NCBI RefSeq assembly: GCF_902459805.1
Contig: NZ_CABPST010000001.1
Location: forward strand, 620,001 to 684,000
Source: Pandoraea bronchicola
GTDB taxonomy: Bacteria > Pseudomonadota > Gammaproteobacteria > Burkholderiales > Burkholderiaceae
DNA: 64,000 bases
Reading direction: 5' to 3'
Shown: one piece after another, positions 27,161 to 35,831 of the stretch
How the letters are laid out: each line of letters starts with the position of its first letter
Numbering within the stretch: the stretch's first letter is position 1
Translations under genes and position numbers: made by a program
Notes under the pieces: generated by a model
Seen by the model: the letters and a program-made list of their open reading frames with translations, nothing else
What the model was told of the DNA's origin: nothing
Database searches by the model: none

Positions 27161-27699
27161 ACGCCTCGCATTTCCTCCTTATCGACGACGATGTCGTCTT
27201 CGCAGAAACGCTGGCCCGCGCGTTGACCCGTCGCGGTTACGACGTGCAGATCGCCGCCGACGGTGCAGCGGCGCTGCTCGCGGCACGCACGCGTCAGTTC
27301 GATCTGATCTCGGTCGACCTGCATCTGGGACACGACTCCGGACTGCCCCTCATCGCACCGCTGCGTGCATTGCAACCGAAAGCCCGCATGCTGGTACTCA
27401 CGGGTTACGCGAGCATCGCGACGGCCGTGCAGGCGGTGAAGGACGGTGCCGACAACTACCTGGCCAAGCCCGCGAATGCGGACACGATCCTCGCATCGCT
27501 GCGCAGCGATGCGAGCGAAACGCAGGCCGACGAAGCCATCGAGAATCCCTCGCCACTATCCGTTGCACGCCTCGAGTGGGAGCACATTCAGCGCGTGCTG
27601 GCCGAACACAACGGCAACATCTCGGCCACGGCGCGCGCGCTGAACATGCATCGGCGCACATTGCAGCGCAAGCTGCTGAAGCGGCCGGTGAAGCAGTAA
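27157..27699 (+). CDS. roxR: RegA/PrrA/RoxR-type response regulator
   Basis: 180 residues, the compact length of this family. The receiver domain has HFLLIDDDVVFAETLARAL, phosphoacceptor Asp54 in LISVDLHLG and VLTGYASIATAVQAVKDGADNYLAKPA. After a short Pro-containing linker comes the Fis-type HTH (EHIQRVLAEHNGNISATARAL, then MHRRTLQRKLLKR). The ATGA overlap with the kinase gene shows a single operon. A strong terminator follows within 20 bases. Confidence 0.95.
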   Translation: MNASHFLLIDDDVVFAETLARALTRRGYDVQIAADGAAALLAARTRQFDLISVDLHLGHDSGLPLIAPLRALQPKARMLVLTGYASIATAVQAVKDGADNYLAKPANADTILASLRSDASETQADEAIENPSPLSVARLEWEHIQRVLAEHNGNISATARALNMHRRTLQRKLLKRPVKQ

Positions 27700-27715
27700 C
27701 GCCTGGCCCGCAGAC

Positions 27716-27746
27716 GAAAAAAAAGGCCCCGCAAGGGGCCTTTTTC
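27716..27746. terminator. Bidirectional intrinsic terminator between roxR and hslU
   Basis: AAAAGGCCCC (27721-27730), loop GCAA, GGGGCCTTTTT (27735-27745), with A-run and T-run on either side. It serves both converging genes. Confidence 0.92.
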
Positions 27747-27760
27747 ACATTACCGCGAAC

Positions 27761-29119
27761 TCACAGCACGTAGCGCGACAGATCTTCGTTCTGCGCCACT
27801 TCCTCGAGGAAGCGATTGACGTACTCGGCGTCGATCAACACCCCCTCGTTCGCCTGCTTGCCAGCGTTGTACGAAATGTCTTCGAGCAGTTTCTCGATGA
27901 CGGTGTACAGACGTCGTGCACCGATGTTTTCCGTCTTCTCGTTGACCGAGAAAGCGATCTCCGCAAGACGCTTGATGCCGTCTGGCGCGAATTCGAGATT
28001 CACGTCTTCCGTCGCGAGCAATGCCTGATACTGCTTCACGAGGCTGGCGTCCGTTTGCGTGAGAATCGCTTCGAAATCCTCGACCGACAGCGATTCGAGT
28101 TCAACGCGGATCGGGAAGCGGCCTTGCAGTTCCGGAATCAGATCGCTCGGCTTGGCCAGATGGAACGCACCGCTCGCGATGAACAGGATGTGATCCGTCT
28201 TGATCATGCCGAACTTCGTGCTCACGGTCGTGCCTTCGACGAGCGGCAGCAGATCGCGCTGCACCCCCTGACGCGACACGTCACCGCCGCCCACTTCGCT
28301 GCGCGTGGCGATCTTGTCGATTTCGTCGAGGAACACGATGCCGTTCTGCTCGACGTTGCGCAAGGCCAACTGCTTGACCTCTTCGTCGTTGAGCATCTTC
28401 GACGCTTCTTCGTCCGTCAGCACCTTGAGCGCGTCCTTGATCTTGAGCTTCTGGCGCTTCTTGCGCTGATTGCCCAGATTCGCGAACATGCCCTTGATCT
28501 GCTCGGTCATCTCTTCCATTCCCGGCGGGCCCATGATCTCCATGCCCTGTGCCGGAATTTCCACTTCCAGTTCGACTTCCTTGTCGTCGAGCTGACCTTC
28601 ACGAAGGCGCTTGCGGAATGTCTGACGCGTGGCGTTGTCTTCGGTGTTCGGCTCAGCCTCGTGCGACGCCGAACCGAAACGGATATCGCGCGACGATTCG
28701 CGCCCGGTCGGCAACAGCAGATCGAGAATGCGGTCCTCGGCACGATCTTCGGCCTTGGTACGCACCTTCTTCATTTCGGCTTCGCGCGTCTGCTTGATCG
28801 CGATTTCCGCGAGGTCGCGCACAATGCTGTCCACGTCGCGGCCCACGTAGCCGACCTCGGTGAACTTGGTCGCCTCGACCTTGATGAACGGCGCGTCGGC
28901 CAGCTTGGCCAAACGGCGTGCTATCTCGGTTTTACCGACACCGGTCGGACCGATCATCAGAATGTTCTTCGGCGTGATTTCCTGACGCAGGGGCTCTGCC
29001 ACCTGCTGACGGCGCCAACGGTTGCGCAGCGCTACCGCAACGGCCTTCTTGGCCTTTTGCTGGCCGATGATGTGTTTGTCGAGTTCGGAAACGATCTCGG
29101 AGGGGGTCATATGGGTCAT
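27761..29119 (-). CDS. hslU: ATP-dependent protease ATPase subunit HslU
   Basis: 452 residues. AAA+ unfoldase of the HslUV protease. It starts with [34 protein letters not shown]. Walker A is [15 protein letters not shown], the pore loop [17 protein letters not shown], Walker [13 protein letters not shown], and the sensor-2 region [20 protein letters not shown]. The C-terminus EDLSRYVL is the tail that inserts into HslV. The start could be ATG 29119 or 29110, or TTG 29131; none has a clear ribosome site. It follows hslV by 124 bases, a normal heat-shock operon order. Confidence 0.97.
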   Translation of the reverse strand: MTHMTPSEIVSELDKHIIGQQKAKKAVAVALRNRWRRQQVAEPLRQEITPKNILMIGPTGVGKTEIARRLAKLADAPFIKVEATKFTEVGYVGRDVDSIVRDLAEIAIKQTREAEMKKVRTKAEDRAEDRILDLLLPTGRESSRDIRFGSASHEAEPNTEDNATRQTFRKRLREGQLDDKEVELEVEIPAQGMEIMGPPGMEEMTEQIKGMFANLGNQRKKRQKLKIKDALKVLTDEEASKMLNDEEVKQLALRNVEQNGIVFLDEIDKIATRSEVGGGDVSRQGVQRDLLPLVEGTTVSTKFGMIKTDHILFIASGAFHLAKPSDLIPELQGRFPIRVELESLSVEDFEAILTQTDASLVKQYQALLATEDVNLEFAPDGIKRLAEIAFSVNEKTENIGARRLYTVIEKLLEDISYNAGKQANEGVLIDAEYVNRFLEEVAQNEDLSRYVL

Positions 29120-29243
29120 GACGTTCGCCAAAATTGGGGGTTCGAACCGAGGGCGACGCGCGGCCGGTCGGCTGTCGTTCAGCCGCCGGCCGACAAAGCG
29201 CGCCGCAGGAGTCCACCTGCTGCGGCGCGCGCGTCGTCCGTCG

Positions 29244-29795
29244 TCACTTCGCTGCCTTCGGCGGCAGCGTCTCGATAATGTGGTTGCCGTTGGTGTAGAT
29301 GCACATCTCGCCAGCGATCGTCAGCGCCTTCTTGACGATCTCGCCCGGCGTCAGATCGGTGTTCTCGATCAGCGCGCGGGCCGCCGCCTGTGCATACGAT
29401 CCACCCGAACCGATGGCAGCAACACCGCCCTCCGGATCGAGCACATCGCCGTTGCCTGTGATGACCAGCGTGGTCTCGGCATCGGCGACGATCATCATCG
29501 CTTCGAGCCGGCGCAGCATGCGATCGGTACGCCAGTCCTTGGCGAGTTCGACGGCCGAGCGCGTCAGATGCCCCTGATGCTTCTGGAGCTTCGCCTCGAA
29601 GCGGTCGAGCAGCGAGAAGGCATCCGCCGTGGCACCGGCGAAGCCGACCATGACCTTGCCGTCATAAATCGTGCGCACCTTGCGTGCCGTACCCTTCATC
29701 ACGATGTTGCCCAGCGTGACCTGACCGTCACCGCCAAGCGCGACCTGATCGCCGCGCCGAACGGAGACGATGGTGGTGCCGTGATATTGCTCCAT
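29244..29795 (-). CDS. hslV: ATP-dependent protease peptidase subunit HslV
   Basis: 183 residues. An N-terminal-nucleophile threonine protease: MEQYHG is a six-residue propeptide and [24 protein letters not shown] begins the mature chain with its catalytic threonine. [15 protein letters not shown] and [14 protein letters not shown] complete the fold. The start at 29795 has an A/G-rich leader (GAACAGGC) upstream and gives the standard N-terminus; the longer frame is not protein-like. It forms the double hexamer that HslU caps. Confidence 0.97.
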   Translation of the reverse strand: MEQYHGTTIVSVRRGDQVALGGDGQVTLGNIVMKGTARKVRTIYDGKVMVGFAGATADAFSLLDRFEAKLQKHQGHLTRSAVELAKDWRTDRMLRRLEAMMIVADAETTLVITGNGDVLDPEGGVAAIGSGGSYAQAAARALIENTDLTPGEIVKKALTIAGEMCIYTNGNHIIETLPPKAAK

Positions 29796-30003
29796 GCCTG
29801 TTCCTTTTCGGGGGGCGACACGCGCCCCGTAACGATTGGCCCGGACGCCTGACGCGTCCTCACGACTGTGACGACGCACCCGACCGGGCGAGACGTCACT
29901 GTAGTTTAGGGCAATCGAAAGAATATCAAGAGGCGTCGACGGCGGCGGGCAAGCCTCGCCGTCGACAGCAGGCCGATGTCGCAAAACGCGGCATGGATCG
30001 GGA

Positions 30004-30066
30004 GATTCGCGCGGCGTTGCACCGCGCGAATCGAATGTTGCGAGGAAATTTCTCAGAAATTCCCTC
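30004..30066 (-). terminator. Two hairpins downstream of the TonB receptor gene
   Basis: GATTCGCGCGG (30004-30014) pairs perfectly with CCGCGCGAATC (30022-30032). Nearer the stop, GAGGAAATTT (30042-30051) pairs with AAATTCCCTC (30057-30066) with one mismatch. Both lie within 85 bases of the stop at 30088. Neither has a long U-run, so termination or 3'-end protection are both possible. Confidence 0.5.
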
Positions 30067-30087
30067 GATTTTGCGGAGCGTTCCCGC

Positions 30088-32262
30088 TTAGAACGTGGTG
30101 CGCAAACCCACGCGAACGGAGCGGCCGCCCTGCGGCGCAACGTCGCGCAGCACCGAACTGGCCAGACGCACTTCCTGATTGGTCAGGTTCTCACCCTTCA
30201 GATACGCCAGCCACTGAGCACCGCCCGCCTTGAACTGATAGGTCAGCGCCGCGCCGAGCGTGGTGTAGCCGCTCGTCGTCAGATCGTTGGCCGGCACACG
30301 TCCCTGATGGCTCGCGTGCACCATTTCCACGCGCGCGCCCCAGTGGCCCAGACCGTAGGCCAGCGCCGCCGTCAGCCGCAACGGTGCGATACGCGGCAGT
30401 GGCTCGCCCGTATCGCGATTGCGCCCGATGGTGTAATCGCCGCGCAGTTCCAGATCGAGATTGCCGTAGCCCTGCCAAATCCGCGCGCGGCCTTCGGCTT
30501 CGACACCATAGAGGTCGGCCGGCACACCCGCGTATTGATAGACCGGCAGCGTCGAGTCCTCCTCTTCGATGCTCTGCCCGGTGTTGCTCAGGGCGATGAA
30601 GTTGGTGAAACGGCTGTAGAACAGGCCGACGCTGCCCTTGTTCGGACCGCTTTCATAGCGCAATGACAGATCGGTAGAGAAGGCCTTTTCGAGCTTGGCT
30701 TGCGGGTTGCCGATTTCCCAGACACCGGTCGCCAGATGCGGGCCGTTGGCGTATAGCTCGTAGAACGTCGGCGCACGCTCCGTATACGACGTATTGAGTG
30801 CGACCGACCACTTAGGCGCCAGTGCGAAGACTGCCCCCGCCGACACACTGCCCGGGGTGAAGTTGCGCGACGGCAGATTCTCGAAGCGCTCGTTGCCGCC
30901 GGCCGCCGGTTTGACGCTCGAGTGCTCGATGCGCGCGCCGAACGAGAGCTTCACCGCCTGATTGACGGCCCACTCTTCGAGCGCGAACAGCGCCACGTTG
31001 ATGGTATCGCTCTTCGGCACGAAGGCTTCTTCTCCAAGCGCCGAGAATGTGTTCTGCGCGAACTGCACGCCCACAGCACCTTCAAACGGCCCGATCTTTG
31101 CGTGCCGGGCTTCGATGCGTCCTTCGTAGCCGTGGTTCTTGAAGGTCGTGCCCGTCTGGCCGTTCTCGATTTCCTTGTGCTCGTAATCGGTGTAGCCGAA
31201 ATTGAACTTGAGCGCGGTGAACGGGCCGCTCAGATTGCGGACTTCGCTGGCCATTGCCAGACGCTGCTGCCGCAGCCGGATACGTGTGTCGGCCGCAGCC
31301 ACCGTGCCGTAATCGGCGTCGTAACCGGAGTACGAAAGGCCTGTGTAGCCGTTGGCCCACGTCCACGACGCGCCAACGGCCGCACCACTCACCTGCCCGT
31401 TGCTGTTGGGTAACGTGCCCGACGATTGCGGTGTGTCTTCGTCGTCGCGGGCGCGTTGTTGCGCCGAATGTGCAAAGCCCGGGATACGCAGGTCAGCACT
31501 CTTTCGTGCGAAGCCGTCAACATGGAACGCGAACTGTCCGTTGCCGAACTCGAGCTGCGCGGCGCCCGCGCGTTCGCGGTTCGCCCCCCCGTAGCTGAAA
31601 TCCGTCTCGCCCGAGATACCGGTGATCGATTCGCGCGGAATACGGTTGTCGATGGTGTTGACTACGCCACCGACCGCGTTGCCGCCATAGAGCAGGGCCG
31701 CCGGGCCGCGCACGATCTCTACGCGTTCGATCGTCAGCGGGTCTTGCGCCACGGCGTGATCGTAGGACAACGACGAGGCGTCAAGCGCTGCGGTGCCGTT
31801 CTGCAGCAGGCGAATACGGTCGCCGTCGAGACCCCGAATGATCGGGCGGCTGACGTTCGGACCATACGACGTTGCAGAGACACCCGGCAGTCCGTCGAGG
31901 GTCTCGCCAAGCGTGCCGGCACGGCGCAGCGTCAGTGCCTTCCCGTCGAGTTCGGTGACGGGGACGGTCAGATCGGCGGTGGCGCGTCCGAGCGGGTTGC
32001 CCGTGACGAAGGTCGTCGGCAGCGCGGCTTCGGGTGCCGCCGGAGCAGCGGTGGCCGACGATGTTTCCGAAGACACGTCGGCGGCGTGCGCCGACACGCC
32101 CATCATGGCGAGCGCGCTGAATGTGAGCGCAGCCGCCATCGGCAGCGGTGCAAGGCCGGGTAGCGCGCGGCACGCACGGCGGGCGGCGCAACGGGAAGCG
32201 GAGGCAGAAGCGAGCGAAGACGCCGCGCGCTCACGCGCAGCGTTCGAGGAAGGGTGTGCCAT
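30088..32262 (-). CDS. znuD: TonB-dependent outer-membrane receptor, ZnuD-like (zinc uptake)
   Basis: 724 residues. A plug domain carries [40 protein letters not shown] and [27 protein letters not shown], closely resembling ZnuD-type zinc receptors. A 22-strand barrel follows and ends in VGLRTTF with terminal Phe. The signal peptide is probably the stretch [19 protein letters not shown] that begins 41 residues in; the preceding Arg/Ala-rich residues form an unusually long leader, or the true start is near 32139. The asymmetric His/Asp-rich loop DDEDTPQSS is also ZnuD-like. Context (zur, cobW, dksA and a candidate Zur operator upstream of the His-rich gene) supports zinc rather than iron or cobalamin. 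Confidence 0.82.
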   Translation of the reverse strand: MAHPSSNAARERAASSLASASASRCAARRACRALPGLAPLPMAAALTFSALAMMGVSAHAADVSSETSSATAAPAAPEAALPTTFVTGNPLGRATADLTVPVTELDGKALTLRRAGTLGETLDGLPGVSATSYGPNVSRPIIRGLDGDRIRLLQNGTAALDASSLSYDHAVAQDPLTIERVEIVRGPAALLYGGNAVGGVVNTIDNRIPRESITGISGETDFSYGGANRERAGAAQLEFGNGQFAFHVDGFARKSADLRIPGFAHSAQQRARDDEDTPQSSGTLPNSNGQVSGAAVGASWTWANGYTGLSYSGYDADYGTVAAADTRIRLRQQRLAMASEVRNLSGPFTALKFNFGYTDYEHKEIENGQTGTTFKNHGYEGRIEARHAKIGPFEGAVGVQFAQNTFSALGEEAFVPKSDTINVALFALEEWAVNQAVKLSFGARIEHSSVKPAAGGNERFENLPSRNFTPGSVSAGAVFALAPKWSVALNTSYTERAPTFYELYANGPHLATGVWEIGNPQAKLEKAFSTDLSLRYESGPNKGSVGLFYSRFTNFIALSNTGQSIEEEDSTLPVYQYAGVPADLYGVEAEGRARIWQGYGNLDLELRGDYTIGRNRDTGEPLPRIAPLRLTAALAYGLGHWGARVEMVHASHQGRVPANDLTTSGYTTLGAALTYQFKAGGAQWLAYLKGENLTNQEVRLASSVLRDVAPQGGRSVRVGLRTTF

Positions 32263-32509
32263 GTCGGTATGAATTCTGTTGGGTCTGTGCGGGGAGCCCT
32301 CGCCCGAAGACGTGGGGCTCCCGGATACCGCGTGAATCGGTGCGAACGAATACCCGCCCCGTCCGGCGCCGAACGGTGGCTCGGCGAACGAACGCGCAGC
32401 AGCACGCTGCCGTCACAGGCCCGGGGAACCGTGAACGTCAGTACTGAAGTCGGCAGGGATGCAGGAATTCGCGCGCTAAGCGCGGAAAAACGCGAGAGAA
32501 CGCGTCAGG
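32263..32509 (-). other. Spacer between His-rich gene and TonB receptor gene
   Basis: 247 bases with a strong hairpin (GGGAGCCC near 32292 pairing with GGGCTCCC near 32314). I compared it with the cobalamin riboswitch consensus on both strands and found no convincing match. It could be a processing or attenuation element between the two genes. Confidence 0.35.
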
Positions 32510-32968
32510 TCAGACCGTGACCGGCGGGGCGCGAGAATCGAACGGGCGTTGAAGCGCACTGGCGTGACTGCGGCCGGTGGTCCGCCGCGGGGCATTCGCC
32601 GTGACGGTGTCGCCACGCCATTGCAAAACGGCGACGGCCATCGCAGCCGCCAGCGTCGCCCCCTCGAAGAGGTGGCAATGATGATGATGATGGCCGAAGC
32701 CGACTTGCGTCGACGCCGCAGCATCATCCTCGGCAAGCGTGAGATCCGAATCGTCCGAATTGTCCGAATCGTCCGAATTGACGGCGGCCGACGCGCTCTG
32801 CACGCTGCCGGACAACCCGCGCGCATGCGAGATTTCGTGTTGCAACCCCCACATCTGCACGCAGACCAGCGCGACGATAAGCCACGCGATCCAGCCGCTT
32901 CGCCCACGCCCCGTCTGCGCACGTAAAAGCGCGCGCCATTGGCGAGTGACGGATTCGATGAACGGCAT
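32510..32968 (-). CDS. Small membrane-anchored histidine/aspartate-rich protein of the zinc island
   Basis: 152 residues, family not recognised with confidence. An N-terminal basic stretch leads into a membrane segment at about 25-41 (WIAWLIVALVCVQMW), then LQHEISHA. An acidic repeat of Asn/Ser/Asp follows at about 64-75. His93-His97, Cys98 and His99 form a compact metal-binding cluster, followed by LFEGATLAAAMAVAVL, a weaker hydrophobic segment. The ATG at 32968 is chosen because the longer frame begins with TTG inside the palindrome. No ribosome site is evident. It is the first gene of a unit that continues into the TonB receptor, and a candidate Zur operator overlaps its promoter. A periplasmic zinc-trapping role is inference. 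Confidence 0.65.
   Translation of the reverse strand: MPFIESVTRQWRALLRAQTGRGRSGWIAWLIVALVCVQMWGLQHEISHARGLSGSVQSASAAVNSDDSDNSDDSDLTLAEDDAAASTQVGFGHHHHHCHLFEGATLAAAMAVAVLQWRGDTVTANAPRRTTGRSHASALQRPFDSRAPPVTV
32745..32780. repeat. Four tandem 9-bp units inside the His-rich gene
   Basis: The units TCCGAATCG and TCCGAATTG alternate four times (two perfect 18-bp copies), coding for repeated Asn-Ser-Asp / Asp-Ser-Asp triplets. Length change by slippage would stay in frame. Confidence 0.9.
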
Positions 32969-32978
32969 GGACGGGTAT

Positions 32979-32999
32979 AATTGCAACTGAGTTGCAATT
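32979..32999. promoter_or_regulatory. Candidate Zur operator upstream of the His-rich gene and znuD-like gene
   Basis: A perfect 21-bp palindrome with an odd centre; its 17-base core is TTGCAACTGAGTTGCAA (32981-32997). It lies 11-31 bases upstream of the ATG at 32968, over the likely promoter. A near copy stands before zur itself. Zur repressors bind such AT-flanked dyads when zinc is plentiful. Confidence 0.75.
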
Positions 33000-33103
33000 C
33001 TGCCATAAAGCGAGTCCTGCCGCGAGCCTTACCTTGCGTTGCGTGCAGACGACAGTGCCGGGCGCGCACAGCGCGGTCGACCGGCCGGCGTCGAAAGGGC
33101 AAT

Positions 33104-33133
33104 AAAAAAGGCATGCCGTGAAGACATGCCTTT
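33104..33133 (-). terminator. Intrinsic terminator of dksA
   Basis: On the minus strand AAAGGCATG (33125-33133 complement) and CATGCCTTT (33107-33115 complement) form a 9-bp stem and are followed by six T residues. It lies 67-96 bases after the dksA stop. Confidence 0.85.
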
Positions 33134-33199
33134 GGCAAACCGAGGGGCCCGACTGACTTGCCGCCACCGCGCGGCATCGGGCCGGATTGCGTGATGCGA

Positions 33200-33874
33200 T
33201 CAGTCGCCGAACAGCTTTTGACGCAGTTCGCGACGTTCCTGCGCTTCGAGCGACAGGGTGGCCGTCGGGCGGGCGAGCAGACGCGGAATGCCGATCGGCT
33301 CACCGGTCTCTTCGCACCAGCCGTACTCGCCGGAATCGATGCGAGCGAGCGATTGCTGTACTTTCTTCAGCAGCTTGCGTTCACGATCACGGGTACGCAG
33401 TTCAAGTGCGTGCTCCTCTTCAATCGTGGCGCGGTCAGCCGGGTCCGGCACGAGAATGGTTTCCCGGAGGTTCTCGGTCGTTTGACCGGCGTTGCGCAGA
33501 ATGTCAGCTTGCAGAGTTTCCAGACGATCCTTGAAGAAGGCGAGTTGATCTTCATTCATGTAGTCCTTCTCGCCCATCTTCAGAATTTCGGCCTCGGTCA
33601 AAAGTCTTTTCTTGCTCATGGGTTTTTCTGGCGTCTCTTTCGGATAGTCCGGCGACGCCCCTGCAGCAGATGGGACGTCTTGCTTACCGGCGATGCCGCG
33701 GGCGGCTTCTTGGGTTACGTTCCTGCCGGACGATTGGGGCGCGGCCTTTTTGGCGGCGACCTTCTCGCCCGTCTTCGATTTGCCTGCTGGAGCACGCTTG
33801 GCGCCCGCATCCGGCGCCGGTTCAGCCCGGCGCGTGGGGCGTGCGGTGGCAGTCTTGCGAGAGGCGGTGGCCAT
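33200..33874 (-). CDS. dksA: RNA polymerase-binding factor DksA, with basic N-terminal extension and degenerate zinc finger
   Basis: The C-terminal 139 residues (from MSKKRLLTEAEILKMGEKDYMNEDQ, codon at 33619) are a typical DksA: a coiled coil with DPADRATIEEEHALELRTRDRERKLLKKVQQSLARID and the tip acidic residues. DksA enters the RNA polymerase secondary channel and works with ppGpp. The finger region has only one cysteine: WCEETGEP ... TLSLEAQERR, i.e. C-x2-T-x17-S-x2-A, the pattern of zinc-independent DksA2 proteins. I favour the ATG at 33874 because GGGGAG lies 7 bases upstream, while 33619 has no clear ribosome site. This gives 224 residues with an 85-residue Lys/Ala/Arg/Pro-rich tail. 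The next gene upstream, cobW, is 134 bases away. Confidence 0.93.
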   Translation of the reverse strand: MATASRKTATARPTRRAEPAPDAGAKRAPAGKSKTGEKVAAKKAAPQSSGRNVTQEAARGIAGKQDVPSAAGASPDYPKETPEKPMSKKRLLTEAEILKMGEKDYMNEDQLAFFKDRLETLQADILRNAGQTTENLRETILVPDPADRATIEEEHALELRTRDRERKLLKKVQQSLARIDSGEYGWCEETGEPIGIPRLLARPTATLSLEAQERRELRQKLFGD

Positions 33875-34008
33875 GGCGGTGCTCCCCTGCCTACCCCCCG
33901 GAATGCCGCGTAAATTCGCTGGCGACAGCCCAGTGGGCAGGTATTGTAACCGAATCATCGGAAAGCCCCGGTTAAGGGGTTTCCCGTTGGTCGATTCGGC
34001 AGCCCCGC

Positions 34009-35097
34009 TCAGACCAGACAGCGCTCCAGCCCTTGCAGGATGATGTCTTTCGGCAGCTCGGCACCAATGAACACCATCTTGGTGTTCGGCGTCTCTCCGG
34101 GTTGCCATTTCGTGCCCACGTCGCTGCCCATCATCTGGTGAACGCCCTGGAACACGACCCGGCGGTCGATGCCGCGCATGTTTAATACGCCTTTATAACG
34201 CAATAAGCGTTCGCCGTACACCTGTAGGATGCTCCCGAGGAAATCCTCCAGCTTGGCCGGATCGAACGCCTTCTCGCTACGGAAGACGAACGACTTGATG
34301 GCGTCGTCGTGGTGGGCATGGTGGTGATGCCCGTGGTCATGTCCGTGGTCGTGCCCCTCGTGGGCGCACTGGCCATGATCATGATCGCAGTGCGAGTGAT
34401 CGTGGCCATGATCGTGGTCATGATCATGATCTTGCGCATGCTCGTCGGCGGCCAGAAAGTCCGGATCGATATCGAGCTTGTCGTTCAGGTTGAAGCCGTG
34501 GATGTCGAAAATCTGCTTGAGGTCGGCCTGACCGAAGTCGACCACCTGCTGCGGTGCGCGCGGATTCATATGCGCGAGACGATGCTTCAGATCGTGCAGC
34601 ACCTCGGGCGTGACCAGATCGGCCTTGGTGATGAACAGGCGGTCGGCAAAGCCCACCTGACGCTGCACCACTTCGTGCTGATCGAGCTGCTGCGGGCCAT
34701 GCTTGGCGTCGACCAGCGTGATGATGGCATCGAGCCGATAGGTATCGGCGACTTCGTCGTCGATGAAGAAGGTCTGCGCCACCGGGCCGGGGTTGGCCAG
34801 GCCGGTCGTCTCGATCACTACGCGATCGAACTGGATCTTGCCCGCGTCGCGCTGGCTGTTCAGATCGGACAGCGCCTGCACCAGATCGCCGCGAATCGTG
34901 CAGCAGATGCAGCCATTGCTCATCTGCACGATCTGCTCGGCGTTTTCCTGCACGAGGATGTCGTTGTCGATGTTCTCTTCACCGAATTCGTTTTCGATGA
35001 CGGCAATCTTCATGCCGTGCGCTTCGGTCAGGATGCGCTTGAGCAACGTGGTTTTCCCGCTGCCGAGAAAGCCGGTCAGGATGGTGACGGGGGTCAT
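34009..35097 (-). CDS. CobW/COG0523-family GTPase, putative zinc metallochaperone (ZigA/YeiR-like)
   Basis: 362 residues. GFLGSGKTTLLKRIL is the Walker A motif, ENEFGEENIDNDILV and the metal motif GCICC (C-x-C-C) follow, then IETTGLANPGPV and ITKADLV. Between residues of about 220 and 260 lies a dense His/Asp/Gly stretch (repeated HDHDH, GHDHGHHHH), a metal-binding loop. The C-terminal CobW_C domain begins near IKSFVFRSEKAFDP and carries LLRYKGVLNMRG. Such GTPases insert zinc into client enzymes when zinc is scarce. Position between zur and dksA matches that role. No operator like the two palindromes is seen directly upstream. Confidence 0.9.
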   Translation of the reverse strand: MTPVTILTGFLGSGKTTLLKRILTEAHGMKIAVIENEFGEENIDNDILVQENAEQIVQMSNGCICCTIRGDLVQALSDLNSQRDAGKIQFDRVVIETTGLANPGPVAQTFFIDDEVADTYRLDAIITLVDAKHGPQQLDQHEVVQRQVGFADRLFITKADLVTPEVLHDLKHRLAHMNPRAPQQVVDFGQADLKQIFDIHGFNLNDKLDIDPDFLAADEHAQDHDHDHDHGHDHSHCDHDHGQCAHEGHDHGHDHGHHHHAHHDDAIKSFVFRSEKAFDPAKLEDFLGSILQVYGERLLRYKGVLNMRGIDRRVVFQGVHQMMGSDVGTKWQPGETPNTKMVFIGAELPKDIILQGLERCLV

Positions 35098-35188
35098 GAA
35101 TGCAATGTCCTGTTGTGAAGCGGCGTGCCCGATGCCGCCTGAATGTCACTCACTGTACCCGAGGTGACGAATGGCGGCTTGGGACGCG

Positions 35189-35683
35189 TCAGTTGGGGGC
35201 GCCCGCGCACTGTGCGCAGGTGCCATGAATCAGCAGCTCGACCTGTTCGCCCACGAAACCCTTGGGCAGGCGCTTGAGTTCGCGCTCACTCAATTGGGGA
35301 TGCTGGGGCCAATCGTCAAGACAGAAGGTCCGGTGACAGCGTACACAGCGAAAATGACCGTGCTGCGTATGCGGACGCGGCGAGGCGGCACGTTCCGGGT
35401 CGACGTGCTCGGCCATGACGAAGCGGAAGATACGGTCGTCGCCCGCCTGCTTGATCGCCCAGCCCTGCGCGACCAGCCAGTCGAGCACGCGGTAGGCCGT
35501 CACGCGGTCGAGGGGGTCGGCATCGGTGGCCAGATCGGCCAGCACTTCCTGATGGGTGAGCGGCCGGCCTGCCTTGAGCAGCAGCGCCAGCACACGTACA
35601 CGCCCCGAAGTCACGCGGCCCGATTGTTCCTGCAAGCTCGCGCGGGCAGCTTCCAGATACGGTTGTAGTTGAGTAAGGCTCAT
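35189..35683 (-). CDS. zur: Fur-family zinc uptake regulator Zur
   Basis: 164 residues. A winged HTH (LTHQEVLADLATDADPLDRVTAYRVLDWLVAQGWAIKQ) is followed by the metal/dimer domain with HGHFRCVRCHRTFCL and a second pair in GTCAQCAG, the structural Cys4 zinc site. It lacks the HHHDH stretch typical of Fur, fitting Zur. The start at 35683 is the family start. A copy of the TTGCAAC-type palindrome lies 30-46 bases upstream, which suggests autoregulation. The neighbouring cobW, dksA and znuD-like genes form its likely regulon. Confidence 0.88.
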   Translation of the reverse strand: MSLTQLQPYLEAARASLQEQSGRVTSGRVRVLALLLKAGRPLTHQEVLADLATDADPLDRVTAYRVLDWLVAQGWAIKQAGDDRIFRFVMAEHVDPERAASPRPHTQHGHFRCVRCHRTFCLDDWPQHPQLSERELKRLPKGFVGEQVELLIHGTCAQCAGAPN

Positions 35684-35712
35684 GAATCGATTTAAGCACA
35701 GCGCCGCCAGCG

Positions 35713-35729
35713 CTGCAACCGAGTTGCAA
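35713..35729. promoter_or_regulatory. Candidate Zur operator upstream of zur
   Basis: CTGCAACCGAGTTGCAA differs at two of 17 positions from the palindrome before the His-rich gene. It lies between zur (leftward) and the EamA gene (rightward). Confidence 0.65.
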
Positions 35730-35831
35730 AAGTGAGGGCTCGCGGTCGAGCGTTGCAGGCCCCCAGCCCAAAGTGACCGAAAGTGGACGGGCAATGCGTC
35801 ATACAATTGACACAAAAAAATCCCCCTCACC

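Noticed and set aside
32263-32509. Possible cobalamin riboswitch before the TonB receptor
   Set aside because: The conserved riboswitch boxes could not be found on either strand, and the gene context points to zinc.
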